Assembly: GCA_963457665.1 (NCBI GenBank)
Contig: OY735215.1
Location: forward strand, 46,146,138-46,210,137
Direction: 5' to 3'
DNA: 64,000 bases
DNA from: Thysanoteuthis rhombus
Taxonomy: Eukaryota; Mollusca; Cephalopoda; Oegopsida; Thysanoteuthidae
Part shown: in pieces, positions 24,300 to 37,470 of the stretch
How positions within the stretch are numbered: the stretch's first letter is position 1
Layout of the letters: the number at the start of each line of letters is the position of its first letter
Made by a program: the position numbers and the translations under genes
Notes under the pieces: generated by a model
Databases searched by the model: none
What the model was told of the DNA's origin: nothing
The model's input: the letters and a program-made list of their open reading frames with translations, nothing else

Positions 24300-24880
24300 T
24301 GCAAATTGGAAATTTGTATAAAAAGGTAACCTGACCACAAGGTGAAAAGAGGATAAGTTGCGATGACGCTAGGTTAATTTAAGGTCAGTTCAATACTGAT
24401 AAGCATTTTCAAATCTAATTGAGACAGCTACATCTTACGGCCTGCAAGTCATTGGACAAGTGTAACTTGACTCCAGTATGAGCATAGGATAGGTTGTGCT
24501 GACCTTTGATGACATCTTATGGTCGCTTCAATGTCAAGTTAATTTTGCTATTTTCAAAAAAGGTAAAGTTTGGATTTTCAATTCTAACGGAGATGGCTAT
24601 ATCCTTGGGGCTTCAAATTTGTGTACAAAAGTAACTTGATCACTGTATGGACATATTGAAGAAGTGGCGCTGACCTCTGTTGATCTCTTAAGGTCAATAC
24701 ACATCAGGTCAATTTAGGAATTTTTAAACCTAAAGGAGACGGCTGCACCCAATCGACTGCAATTTTGTCTACTTTGGTAATTTGACCCAAGAATAGATAG
24801 CACTGACTCCTTGTGACTGCTAAGAATCAATTCAAGGTCGGGTCACTTCTGACATTCTCAAAAAAGTCAATTTTGGCATT
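24300..24880 (+). repeat. Degenerate tandem array, 137-168-bp period
   Basis: The motif gtaacctgac / gtaacttgac / gtaacttgat / gtaatttgac recurs at 24325, 24462, 24630 and 24776. Each occurrence is followed by a tgacc...aggtca block and a ggagacggct-like block. Units are strongly diverged. A single related unit occurs at 18990-19145. Confidence 0.55.
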
Positions 24881-24945
24881 ATCGACCCGCCTGATGGGTT
24901 GCGATCCCTACTTTGAGAAGCTCTGTGTTAGAACTACACAACCTT
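24880..24945 (-). repeat. Terminal-like sequence of a non-autonomous hAT
   Basis: The minus strand reads acagagcttctcaaagtagg followed by atcgcaaccc and gggtcg. This resembles the CAG(T/G)GCTTCTCAAA...GGGTCGC ends common in non-autonomous hAT elements. It sits at the right edge of the ~745-bp insertion that also holds the tandem array. The matching left end was not found. Confidence 0.35.
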
Positions 24946-25609
24946 TGAGTATTGATTGCTTTTTTCCCCGGGTAACGCTGTGTAACCAGCAAGTAAATTG
25001 ATAAAATCATAGTTTGTAATTCGGGTATAGAGTTATTGGTGTATGAACTACGAAAATAAGTTTGCCTCACCAAAAAATCTACTTGGAGTTTTGCTGGCAT
25101 ATATTCACATATCTGCATCCATTCACTTCGTATATATATAACTCATTTAACCTTTCTATGAATGTATAACTTGTCACTTCCAATTACATGCAATGAACGA
25201 ACGAGCCTGAAGTTTCCCGGGCGCCAATGTCTAAATCCGACCCTGTACACGCCCACGGATGGCACCCTGCATCGAGAGATTGCTCGAAAGCTAGTCTCGA
25301 AGACCTTTGCCCGAGTAATGAGTTCGATCCCCACGAAAGGTGGCAGGCTTACTTCAGCATTTAGGGTAACCATTTGGATATCAATTTCACTAAATATCGT
25401 CAGTTGAATATACTTCTCCTTGAAGTAATCTAAACAGTGGGGAATGTTCAATTGTAACCCACCATCATTAAGGGACAGTTAAGGAGACCAGGGAAGATAT
25501 ATAGATTGATTAGTTTTGTACAAATAAAGTTTAAGAAGATGTTGTTGAATGAATGCATTAATCTACCTCTGTCAACGAAGTAGGTAAGATATAAGTATTC
25601 GGTTGCACC

Positions 25610-25930
25610 TCTTCATCTGTTCTGTCTGTTCGTTCGTCCACATGATATCTCTAAAAGTAGACATTTTGATCAAATTTTGTGGAAGAAGGACGATGGAGAA
25701 AGAAAGAAGAGGTAAATTTCAGGGGCAGATCCAGGAATCTTCTATTGATTGAGAGATATTTTTCCGTTTTTTTTTCAATTACATTTATCTATACGCTCTT
25801 TGCTGTCCAAACACTATCCCCAAGAGTTCTCAGTGAATTCCAATGATATTTTGTGGAAGGATGAACAAAGAACTGATTAAAGTTTGGAGCAGATCCACGC
25901 ACAAACATTCTCTCTGACAATGGTGTTACC
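25610..25930 (+). repeat. AATATCTCC-type units outside the hAT
   Basis: Contains catgatatctctaaaagtag, a ggggcagatccaggaatctt block and ttgattgagagatatttttc, nearly identical to 23121-23140. It lies 2.6 kb from the array inside the hAT element. Confidence 0.5.
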
Positions 25931-25968
25931 AGAGGTATTCTGAGTGCTTTTTAGTTTGAAAATACTTT

Positions 25969-26098
25969 ATTTTTTGACAAAGTTAAAGAAGCTTTTATTC
26001 ACTCGCATGGATACATAAATTTTTAAATGCCTTATTGACAAAGTTAAAGAAGATATTGTTCACTGATATGAGTATTCAGATCTTGAAATGCTTAATGG
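25969..26098 (+). repeat. Tandem duplication, ~65 bp
   Basis: ttgacaaagttaaagaag occurs twice, each followed by a ttcact...atg...aaatgc pattern. Confidence 0.55.
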
Positions 26099-26317
26099 TC
26101 AATTCTGTCATGCAACATGAATTATTGTAGCTATTCCTTTAAAAGTCGTACCTAATTTGGAACTTTCGCTCCTCCTAATAAGACCCGAGTCTGTGTATAC
26201 ACAACATTCGATATGGGTTCATGAAATTCACTTAATGATTTACGATTTTGTGTTCTGGTGCCTTGTATATTTCGAGGAATTATAGCAAATAAACAAGTAT
26301 ATGCACGAGAAAATAAA

Positions 26318-26465
26318 TAAGGTATAAGATAAACTAGTAATCAAGAAAATCTATAACTAACGCTTAACAAACACATTCAAAGTTGACGAATAAATGGATA
26401 AAAATGTAAGATAAACTGAGAACTAAGATAATCTTAAACTGACGGTTTACAAACGCACTTATCAG
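26318..26465 (+). repeat. Imperfect tandem duplication, ~86-bp period
   Basis: aagataaact...aagaaaatct...gcttaacaaacacatt recurs as aagataaact...aagataatct...ggtttacaaacgcactt. Confidence 0.4.
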
Positions 26466-27776
26466 AGATAAAAATTCTATTTAAAATTAATGCCATTGAT
26501 CTATTTCCCAATAACGACTTAGGAGTTGATCTTCTAAATGCAGTCGATAATGAACAAAAAGAGGACATTAATTTACCCCGGTCTCTCGCTCCATAGTTTA
26601 GCCGGGGACCCCTCGCTGCTAGACTAGCCGATCGGGATCCCCAGAAAGATAAAATCAGTGACCAAAACGAAAATAATTTTCCCTTAACTGTCCAGCGAAA
26701 CAATATCCCGGTATTTCCTCCACGACTGACCCAGCCAGCCGTGACCCCCGAACAGATGAAATCCGAACCGGCTACACTTGACCGTGATAGAAATTTCAGT
26801 TTTCATTTCGGGACCGGAAAAATGGTTCATTCTATTATATCGACACGATTAATTAAAACACCAGAATTTGCACATACACACCGCTCACATTCATCCAGTT
26901 CACAATGAATACCCACATTGTTAGTTTTCATGCCTTCTATGATGAAGCTGTGACGTTCGTTCACAACACTTTAAACAGTGCACGTTCTACAGATTTTCAA
27001 TTTTGCCAAAACAATTACGCACAGACTGAAACTTTAAAAACTTTTTACAACGTTTGTACACACAAGCACTTTGAAACATGACTCTTCTGATATGAAATAG
27101 AAAACCAATTCACGTCGAAAGACTCAAAACAGTGTCCTTTGTGAGGTTTTAAAAAAGAATGAGCTATTGTTTTCAATTACACAATCTCTGTCTTTCTCAT
27201 TCAAGAATGTGGCGATGCTAGTATCACGAGAAACTGATTTCTACCATTACAAATACCATCGACAGCAGCATGATTAGTTCATAGAGAGGGAGAAAATTCT
27301 TAGTTCTTTCACTCTCCACTCTCTACCCCAACAGACCATTTCCTTTGGCTCAAGGCTGGCGGTGAACGGCGGAGAAGTTCCCCACAAATGAATTAGCGGG
27401 TATATACGCTAATTCACTCTACTTCGAATCAAGACAAATTCTGATCCGAGATCAAATAGCGTTACTATCACATAACTAACTTTCGTTTTTCCCTCTCTTT
27501 CACCCTATCTAGTTCTTTCACTCCTGCGCCCATGTTCGCCCCTCCCTCCCTCTCTATCTGAGACACATACCCACATACACATGCTCTCACCCTCCTATTC
27601 ATTCTCTTTCACTATCGCTCTCGCCTTTGCATCACCCCCTCTCTCTCTCTGTTTCTATCTCTCTATATATGTGTCTTTCTCCCACACTTCTAATCTCATT
27701 CTCATTCTCTTTCACTCTTTCTCTTACACTCCCTCACACTCTCAATAACCCTCTGTCTTGCTCATTTTCTCTCTCT
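26466..27776. other. No gene; pyrimidine-rich end
   Basis: An 89-codon minus frame (26434-26703) has higher GC than its surroundings but no recognisable domain. A 10-bp hairpin lies at 27389-27416, and a CT-rich tract at 27480-27780. Confidence 0.35.
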
Positions 27777-27943
27777 TAGCGTCTATCAATGGATATAGAC
27801 CTTACCGAAGATCACGAGCGTCGCAGAGCCAATACTTTTTAAACTTGTGTTTGACACGCCATTTCATATTCTACCCGTCACGTTTTCGCTTATAATCTCG
27901 GGGAATCTATGTTGAGATGTCCAGTAGTTGTCTGACATTCTTC

Positions 27944-27945
<2 letters not shown>
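27777..27945 (-). mobile_element. RTE-like LINE 3' end, strongly diverged
   Basis: The + strand phrase gcgtctatcaatggatatag is a mutated form of the conserved LINE end. The following cgcagagccaatactttt and atctcggggaatctatgtt track the copy at 8.1 kb. A GAT tail is no longer visible. Confidence 0.5.

Positions 27946-27949
<4 letters not shown>

Positions 27950-27993
<44 letters not shown>
27950..27993 (+). repeat. (TA)n before repeat C
   Basis: About 22 TA units. Confidence 0.9.
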
Positions 27994-27996
<3 letters not shown>

Positions 27997-28017
27997 TGTA
28001 TATATATCCTCTATTCA

Positions 28018-28300
28018 GGGTTGAGCACTCTTTAAGTGAGGTAACTCATCCACTGTAAGCTTATGCAATGCTCTTCCATAGGAATAGAGCACCCTAGTGG
28101 GTGAGAGATTTCTGTGTAAATAAATATATCACTTAAATTCAGCCTTTCTGAATGTCTAGTTCCGTAGTCCAGAGGTAGGATATCGGCCTGAAGTGAAGGT
28201 TTCAATTCTGTCTCACGGTACTGGATGGGATAATGGAAAGTCTATAGCCACACTGAAGAAATGTAATACATTGAAACAGCTGTCTGTGGTTGACACAATG
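28018..28300 (+). repeat. Composite repeat C with tRNA-like centre and AT tail
   Basis: It shares with 45118-45385: aagcttatgcaatgctcttc, the tRNA-like gtagtccagaggtaggatat with ggtttcaattctgtctc, ggtactggatgggataatgg and cagctgtctgtgg...gacacaat. (TA)n lies just before it (27950-27993) and (AT)n after it (28301-28334). Confidence 0.55.
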
Positions 28301-28338
<38 letters not shown>

Positions 28339-28461
28339 ATTCACACAGTGCCGACAAAAACCTTTGTATGGTATTTCATTTGTACAACTCATAGTCATCT
28401 CCTACCTACCAATACAGTCTAATACTAAACCACCACCCAACAACCCTGACAGCTTATGGCC

Positions 28462-28519
<58 letters not shown>
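28301..28519 (+). repeat. Two (AT)n arrays
   Basis: 28301-28334 directly follows repeat C. 28467-28519 is separate. Confidence 0.9.
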
Positions 28520-28521
<2 letters not shown>

Positions 28522-30387
28522 TCTCAACAGTTTTACGGTTCCATTGCTCTCTTGATACGAGTATCGAAGAATACTCTTGTTGTGAAATGCTGATTCGGGA
28601 ATATCTAGTTTTAATGCCTCGAAACCCTAAATCTTTCCCTCAGGAACTTTCACATCAGGAAAATAAACTGTCAAAAGCGCGAATAAAACCGTCCACAGAC
28701 TTGATGTAGCCCAAGTTTAACGAAAACAACCTTTAATACCAATCAAATCTCATTATATCGATGAAGTCGATGGAGGGGGCGACAAAAGATATACGTGGAT
28801 ATTGGTTGTCAGGTCAGAGGATTGAGGAGTGACTCATCCTAAAGTATCACTTTTCATATAGACATCTTGATCTTTCTTTTGGGTTCAACCTCTCAAATAT
28901 TCCCGCCCTCCATGAGAAGGGCAGTCCCAGGGAGAGGGGTACCTATGTCCTTTTGCCTCCTTATCCTTCTATCTTATTTCAATTGTCAAAGAGGCTAATG
29001 AAGCCTCTACTATTTCTTGGCCTTTCTTCAAAGCAAGAGGACCCATAGCTGTGTTCAAACAGCCAAATAAGGTTTTGCAAAATACGCACGAAAGAGCAAG
29101 AAAATATAAAAACTGGTTGGTTAATCAATAGAAGCTGTCATGTGAACAACGTATTTGGCAGTGTGTCGTACTGTTGGTGATCAATTAAAGACATTTGTGA
29201 AAGGGATGATCCTTAGACGGTAGAGCCATATACGCAGAATAACCCTCCAGCCTATGCAATTAAGTTTTAAGATGAAGTGCGACGTACACAGGGTCTACCC
29301 CATCCTTTACAACCAAGTTTTGCATCGTATAGTCCACCGAGGTGGCACGAATAAGAGCAAAGCCACAAGGTCATTGGTTAGACAGGAGTTTCCTTCTCCT
29401 GGTAGAATCCCGAGCTGGCTGTAGCCGGTGCAGGTTGCAGTCTCGGTCACAGTTACTCCCCTGTGGAAAAAAGAGAAGTAAAAAAGTAAATTCTTATAAT
29501 ATTGCTGATGCAAGGTAGTTGATGCCCAAGTCCTAGACCGTCCCTAGAGGTTGTTTTTTTGTCTTTTTTTTCCCACCCTTTCATTGATTCATCTTAGAGA
29601 GGGTTTATGTAACCCCTTTCCGTTCTAGACCACTCCTTCTAAACTCATATCCTAAAAAGGAATAATGGCACCAAAAATAACATTTAACACCAACAATAAT
29701 ATATCATTATGGCAACAATTGGACATTTACTCGTATTTTGTGTTTGTCAGCTTTCACCGTCAAGCATGTCTGAGTGAATGCTTTTGGTAGTCAAACATGT
29801 TCCTTGGAGTTTCACACTAACCAACTTTGGTTAACTGTTCTTTCATCTCCTTTCCCTCTGGCATTTCTCTCCACACATTATACCTTCCTCATATCTGACA
29901 TTTGCGTTAAACCTTTGTCAAAGATTAGAAAGTAGGAACAGACAGTTAAGAGTTGTTAGATATATCAACATTATTGAACTTGAAAAGTAATAACAACCTT
30001 AACGATAGTATCGGTGATAATATTAACAACGATGATAATGGTTACTCTGAAACATCCATTTAACGGACGCGTTCATACTACTTTTTTTTAATTATTAACT
30101 TAGTATAAGTCTGAAATTCCTCCCCTCCCTTGACCCTTTTAAGCAACACAATCCTTCTCCATTACGGTCAAAACACTCCTATTTTCCACTAAGCTTACTC
30201 ACTCGGTTATCAAATGATTTAGACAGCAGACAAATTTATCTATTCCTCACTCCCTTATCTGCAGTTGGAATTGAGACTGAGTTGCAGGGTGGGGATTTAG
30301 TTTGTTTTATTTTTATTTTTTTTACTTATTTTCTATTTTAACTCTTTCAAGAAATCTGGGTTCACGACCGTTATAAGTTCAGTTTAT
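28520..30387. other. No gene apart from repeat B piece
   Basis: The minus frame 29307-29513 has no domain. A tcattggttagacaggag phrase may be tRNA-like. Confidence 0.35.
29112..29215 (+). repeat. Dispersed repeat B, partial copy
   Basis: Only the ctggttggttaatcaataga, ctgtcatgtgaacaacg, tttggcagtgtg and ggtgatcaatt part remains. Confidence 0.45.
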
Positions 30388-32099
<1,712 letters not shown>

Positions 32100-32195
32100 C
32101 TCCTTGGCTGGTTGTTTAGCTCTATAGTAAGAGCGATAATGCGTTAAAGCGGCTATCTATTGGTCGCTGGTTCTATCCCACCAGCAGGCCACTTT
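32100..32195 (+). repeat. tRNA-like pseudogene or SINE head
   Basis: The tttagctctatagtaagagc block pairs as a D-arm (gctc/gagc), and gctggttctatcccaccagc contains a B box. Acceptor pairing fails, so a true tRNA is unlikely. Confidence 0.35.
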
Positions 32196-32277
32196 CTTCA
32201 ATTGTTTATTCAATATGCGTTTTCTAGGACAAATGATACATTCACTGGTTATTAAGGTACAGTAATTTCAAACGGAG

Positions 32278-32638
32278 TTTCAGAGTGATCATGCAACGTG
32301 CACATGGAAGAAACATGCATAACCTCTCATGGAGAGATCACATGACAGAACAATATGTTGGGCGAAAAAACAGTCTTAGATATGACCGAATCCATCAGAA
32401 AACTCAAATGGCAATGGGTTGGTCATTTTGGAAGAATGACCGACAACTAAGGGATATCGCAACTCACAACAAGGATCCCCAGAGATCGCATGCTCAACCA
32501 AGGCCGGTAGTTTACAAGATGGAGAGACGAACTAGAAAAGTTCAGAAAGTACTGACTCCGCGATAGAGAGGTCTACCGAATTCTGGGAAAGTTCTATGTC
32601 CAACGACGGACGAAAAAAGACTGATGGTGATATATCAC
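32278..32638 (+). pseudogene. RTE-like LINE 3' fragment
   Basis: The + strand encodes MQRAHGRNMHNLSWRDHMTE, then QKTQMAMG. After frame changes it gives RWRDELEKFRKY and VYRILGKFYVQRRTKKD, the full order of the RTE ORF2 end. The first part is open from 32285 to 32566. The tail is a short gatggtgatat, followed directly by a long AT array. Confidence 0.7.
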
Positions 32639-32643
32639 TTTAA

Positions 32644-33000
<357 letters not shown>

Positions 33001-33131
33001 CTCAATACGTCTCTATTTATACCAAACGCTTTCCAGCCTATCGTCATGCGTTGTTTTATTTCGCCTCCGTGGTCTTTGTCTAACTTTATTAGCTGACATC
33101 TGCCCTGCTATTCAGTCATAGGTGAGAGAGG

Positions 33132-33132
<1 letters not shown>

Positions 33133-33211
<79 letters not shown>

Positions 33212-33375
33212 GAAAATTCCGACCATCTTTATTTTAATATATATATGTGTGTGTGTGTGCGCGTGTGTGTGTGTACTTCTGCGTATGTGTATGTATGTAT
33301 GTGCATGTGTGCGTGTGTCTGTGCCCGTACATATATGTTTGTTTGTTTATGTTTGTGTTCGTGAGTGTGTATAGA
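33133..33375 (+). repeat. (CA)n(TA)n then TG-rich block
   Basis: (CA)n at 33133-33178, (TA)n to 33210, then degenerate TG/TATG from 33238. Confidence 0.85.
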
Positions 33376-33670
33376 GTCGCATACACGTGTCTACACATGT
33401 GCGCGCTCCGTTCCTGTAAGAGTCGGTGAAAAAGGGAGAAAACGCAGCGACGAGTTCAGCAGTCGGGTGGGGGCAGGGGGTCAGACGATGTCGGCAACCT
33501 TTTTCGCCGGCGCGTCACACTGGATGGATCAGATCTGGCTATTTTCGGGTACACAAGTGGTCAAAGCTTATTGATTGATCGGACAGGTCGGCCAACAATT
33601 CAGATAATCCTGAATAGGAAAATTGTTTTGAGCAACAAGGAGAGTGGTGCAAGGGAGAAAAAAAAGAATT

Positions 33671-33735
33671 GGGTGGGGTCGGGGTCGGGGTCAGGTGGGG
33701 TGGGTGGGGGTGTGATGGGTGTGCTGGGGAGGTAG
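33671..33735 (+). other. G-run cluster
   Basis: Seven runs of three to five G within 45 bases, separated by one to five bases, a strong G-quadruplex motif. Confidence 0.6.
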
Positions 33736-33972
33736 TGGAAGTAGGAGGGAATGTGAACATTGCAAGGAAGAGAAGGAGAGAGCGTGAAAGAGTTATGAAA
33801 GAAAAATGAAAAAGAAGAGAAAGACAAGAAAGAGGAAAGCGTATACGTGAAAAAATGAATAAATCGGAAAGTGTATACGTAAAGAAAGAAAAAGAGACAA
33901 AAAGAAAGAAAGAAAAAGGACTGGTTCGGTTAGTTTCTCATTTCCAGTGGTACTGATCTAACAATATAAACA

Positions 33973-34355
33973 CAGGTCTGGTTAGTCATTCATTAGAAAA
34001 CCGTCATACGACCAACGTCTTTTGGCAGTAAGTTGCGTTTGGGGTGATCAATTGATAGATTTGAATAAGAGGTGATCAAAGAATAAGTTACTTATCTCGC
34101 CTTCTTTTGGGCAGTGATAACTAAAAAAGACTGAATTTTCAAAAAAAAAAAAACCAAAAAACAAAACGAGCATGAATACTGGCACGAACTAAGAGTCGAT
34201 TTAGCATAAGCTTACATGGCAACTAAACCCCCACGCACTAAAAAGACTACATAGGAAAGCTCTCTAGCTCCTTTAGTACGACCTGTATGCGTGATACATA
34301 CATAACCAGTCAGGAGGATCAACTTGGAAACTGTTGGAACCTATTTTGAGTATTC
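33973..34355 (+). repeat. Dispersed repeat B, copy 4
   Basis: It begins caggtctggttagtcattca, continues with aaaaccgtcatacgaccaac and gtcttttggcag, the gtgatcaaagaataagttac region, and ends near ggaaactgttggaacc. Orientation is opposite to the copy at 18.3 kb. Confidence 0.65.
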
Positions 34356-34702
34356 AAAATCAAAGACGTTGTTTATACAATTTTTGACAGCATTTTGTCA
34401 ATATCTATTTGGCGGTTTAATTGGTGTCTTACTCGTTAATCACACTGATTCTTAACGATACAATATCAGGTCATCCCATCAGTAATGCCCAATAAATTAA
34501 ATGATACTCTTCGTTATCATTAATCTCTATGGTGTAAAATGAATGATTCGGGTCTGGTAAGTCACTTATTCTTAGTTAAATGAAACAAATAGCAAACAAT
34601 ATCAATAAAAATGGACTCGAAGAGGTATGTAGAATAAAGATAGATAGACAGCGATACATACAAATGAACAGACAGAGAGACAATAAAGGGAGATTAAATT
34701 GA

Positions 34703-35106
34703 AAGGTTTGGTTAGTCACTTAATAGAAAACCGTCACATGACCAACATGTTTTGTCAGCATGCAGTGTTGGAGAGGGGTCAATTAGGAATTGAAGAAAGG
34801 GGTGATCAATGAATGAGTTAGATCTCTCGCCTTTTCGAGCAGTGATCACTGAAAAAACTTCGAATTTCCCAAAAAACTAATACAAAAAAAAAAAGTGAAG
34901 TGTGAATGCTACCGGGTACAAACTAAAGGATCAAGTCAGCATAATCCAACGTTGCAAATTGACCCCCCCACTAGAAACCTATTTAGGGAGGGATGAAAAA
35001 AAAAACACGAAAATATCAGCTAGGCATAATAAGTGGTAAATGCTTAAATCTTCAGCCTTCTAGCTCCATTGATTCAGATGAAACCAATTTTGACAGTTTT
35101 AATGAA
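34703..35106 (+). repeat. Dispersed repeat B, copy 5
   Basis: It begins aggtttggttagtcacttaa with aaaccgtcacatgaccaaca and continues through ggtgatcaatgaatgagtta to tgaaaccaattttgacagtt. It lies ~350 bp from copy 4 in the same orientation. Confidence 0.65.
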
Positions 35107-35340
35107 ATGTTTCAGTTTCAGTTCCGTATCATATCATCGGGGTACAATCCTATGTACTTCCCGTTCAAGATATTGCCCAGGATAATGGGAAATACCTGGC
35201 GCTGCCCATTTCCTCTTCATGAGACTGGTTATATCAGGTTACAAGTTAGCTGCAACTAGAAGAAATCCCGAAGATCTATTGAAAAAAACCTGTCTGTCTT
35301 AGAGGCTCGATTCTTGGTTTGGAATCCAAGTTGTCGGTCT

Positions 35341-35462
35341 AGTATTTATCCATGGCTGGAATGAGGAGTGGATTCATGCCTTTTCCAAGGGCATTAGTAC
35401 GAAGTGAACGCAAAATTCCTTAGCTGGAATCAGAACTCTGGTTGCCCATTCTATTTTCCGAA
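35341..35462 (-). repeat. SINE-like repeat A, partial
   Basis: Body motif gaggagtggattcatgcctt, ttccaagggcattag, gaagtgaacgc and ggaatcagaactctggttgc. Confidence 0.5.
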
Positions 35463-36461
35463 TTTTTTTTTTTTGGGGGGGGGGTATGTTCATCCCATGG
35501 TCTACTCTGCCAGAAAATTCCATTGAAATTCTTTGAGAACTTTTAGAAATATAGAGTGGAAAGACCTCTTCAAATTTCGATGGCAAAGTTGAAAATGACA
35601 ATGAGCGACGAAAAAAAGGAACACTAAGACTACAAAGCATCCGGAGAACGCATGACACTGCCAATGCCATCTAATACCAAAAATTGGGCGAAAATATTAT
35701 ATAAAAAACACTGGGAGAACGTTGAAAGTACAAATGTTGAGTTACTTCTCTTGAAATTCAAATTTAGCCACCCATCTCTTGTTAAATGTCAGCTAACAGT
35801 TAACCGAAAATGTAATCGCTAATTTCATAGCTCATGGCCCCGAAGTGTCACGAAATTTCATTGAAAACTTTTGAAGACACCAAGTGGACAGACTGTCAGA
35901 CACGAGTGAATACATATGCCTCTTCCAACTTCTTTGGCCGAATATATGTTTGGCAGAGAACACATAAATAGAAAAAGTAGAAAGAGGCGAAGGAGGAAAG
36001 TATTTTTTAAACGAAAAAAAAAGGATGCTGAAAACAAAGACGAAAAAAAACACAGTTGTCTCCCCTTGCCACCTCGATTTTTCTGCCATATGGCCATTCA
36101 CTTCTTCTCTTTCTATTCCATCTTATACTTCCTTCTCTTTCTTCGCTTTCCTCACCTTCCACTGTTGTTTGTGTTGACGTTAGTTTCCACCATTACCCCT
36201 CTCTTCACTGTCTACCACCGTTACTCCTTTGCTCCGTTATAAGCAAATGTGTTTACATAATAAGCATCTTTTTGTGACTTAGCTGTCTGCCTTCTTATCA
36301 GTGGACGTCTAGCAGCCGATAAATAAACTAATCAGCCAAGGGATAATCCTCTCTTCCCCAGCCTGGAACCTACCCCCAACGCTGACAAACCAAAAAAACA
36401 ACAAAAAATAGCGAAAATAAGGCCTTCTCGGTCAGTCAAGTTTAAACAAGGACAATAACGT

Positions 36462-36462
<1 letters not shown>
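35463..36462. other. No gene seen
   Basis: Begins with a T-run joined to a G-run (35463-35486). Purine-rich 35960-36050 faces C/T-rich 36060-36240, which explains the overlapping frames there. Confidence 0.4.

Positions 36463-36553
<91 letters not shown>
36463..36553 (+). repeat. (AT)n array
   Basis: About 45 AT units. Confidence 0.9.
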
Positions 36554-36554
<1 letters not shown>

Positions 36555-36833
36555 CATTTATATATACGCCATATGGTGAAATTGCATAATTTACTTATTT
36601 TAATGCAAAAAGCATTTGATTTCACTTTGATGGTAAAAATAGTTTTTCATATTCTTGTTTTGATTAAATGCACTTTTGATCGAATCAAAAGCTCGTATTT
36701 ATTCATTTTTTGTAAAAAAAAAAGTGAAACAATGTGTTTATTTATTTGATTTCACAAAATTCTTGCTGTAAAAAAAGTTGTTTTATTTCCTTACTCTGAT
36801 TAAATGAACTCTTGATTAAATTAAAACAACGTG

Positions 36834-37010
36834 CGTGTATGTATATATATATATATATACACATATGTATGTATACACATGTATATATATATCTAAATAT
36901 ATATATGTATACATATAAATATATGAACACACACACGTACACACACATATATATGTAAATATATACACACACATATATATATATGTAAATATAAACATAC
37001 ATAAAAACAC
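36834..37010 (+). repeat. Degenerate AT/CA/ATGT mosaic
   Basis: Short blocks of (TA)n, (CA)n and tatgta alternate. Confidence 0.8.
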
Positions 37011-37380
37011 ACCAACTTTTATTGAAGTCATCATATTTTTTTAAAATGTTCCAAATTTGGTACTTCTAGATCTTTCGAACATCATGAGTCATTATTAAGA
37101 AAATGCTATAGTGGCATTTAAAGAGTAATTTGTATTATTCATTTTATTATGATTTTATATTTGTATTTCAAAGTGTTGTTTTTTCAACTAGCGTAATCAT
37201 AAATAAATCTGTTTGAATGTGTAACTGAAACCAATGCAACTTGCTAATGATGTCATCTGTGCCCGTGGACGCCTCTCAAATTCAAGAACAGTCATTCTGA
37301 TATTGAAAGATATCATTGATAACAGGGTACTTTGCTTCAATCTGGCTGCTTCCATTATTTGAAGTAGTTGGGTTAGGTAC

Positions 37381-37470
37381 GTTCCAACGCCGCCGGTTCA
37401 GCGCCGGCTGTTCCAGCGCCGGCCGTTCCAGCGCCGGCCGTTCCAGCGCCGGCCGTTCCAGCGCCGGCCG
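37381..37470 (+). repeat. GC-rich 15-bp minisatellite
   Basis: Four perfect units of gttccagcgccggcc at 37410-37469, preceded by two diverged units. The period of five codons leaves an open frame reading SSAGR repeats. It stands out in an AT-rich setting. Confidence 0.75.

Larger units (their letters stand above)
20134..25245 (-). mobile_element. hAT-family DNA transposon, ~5.1 kb, decayed and invaded
   Basis: The left end (ctgggctggatttatagagg) and the inverted right end (cagggtcggatttagacatt) agree at 13 of the first 18 positions. Each is flanked by the same 8 bases, tacacgcc, at 20126-20133 and 25246-25253. An 8-bp target duplication is the hAT hallmark. Transposase remnants lie on the minus strand (22130-22430), so the element reads right to left. 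Inside are two RTE LINE ends, satellite-like arrays and a second left-type end at ~24064. Two copies of the subterminal sequence (20160-20380; 24090-24240 plus 24985-25065) are alignable. The copy is dead. Confidence 0.6.

Noticed and set aside
26434-26703. 89-codon minus frame with higher GC
   Set aside because: No recognisable domain, no homologous piece elsewhere in the window and no splice context.
35916-36277. Plus frames of 108 and 73 codons
   Set aside because: They cross a purine-rich to pyrimidine-rich switch and overlap minus frames of equal quality; no domain.
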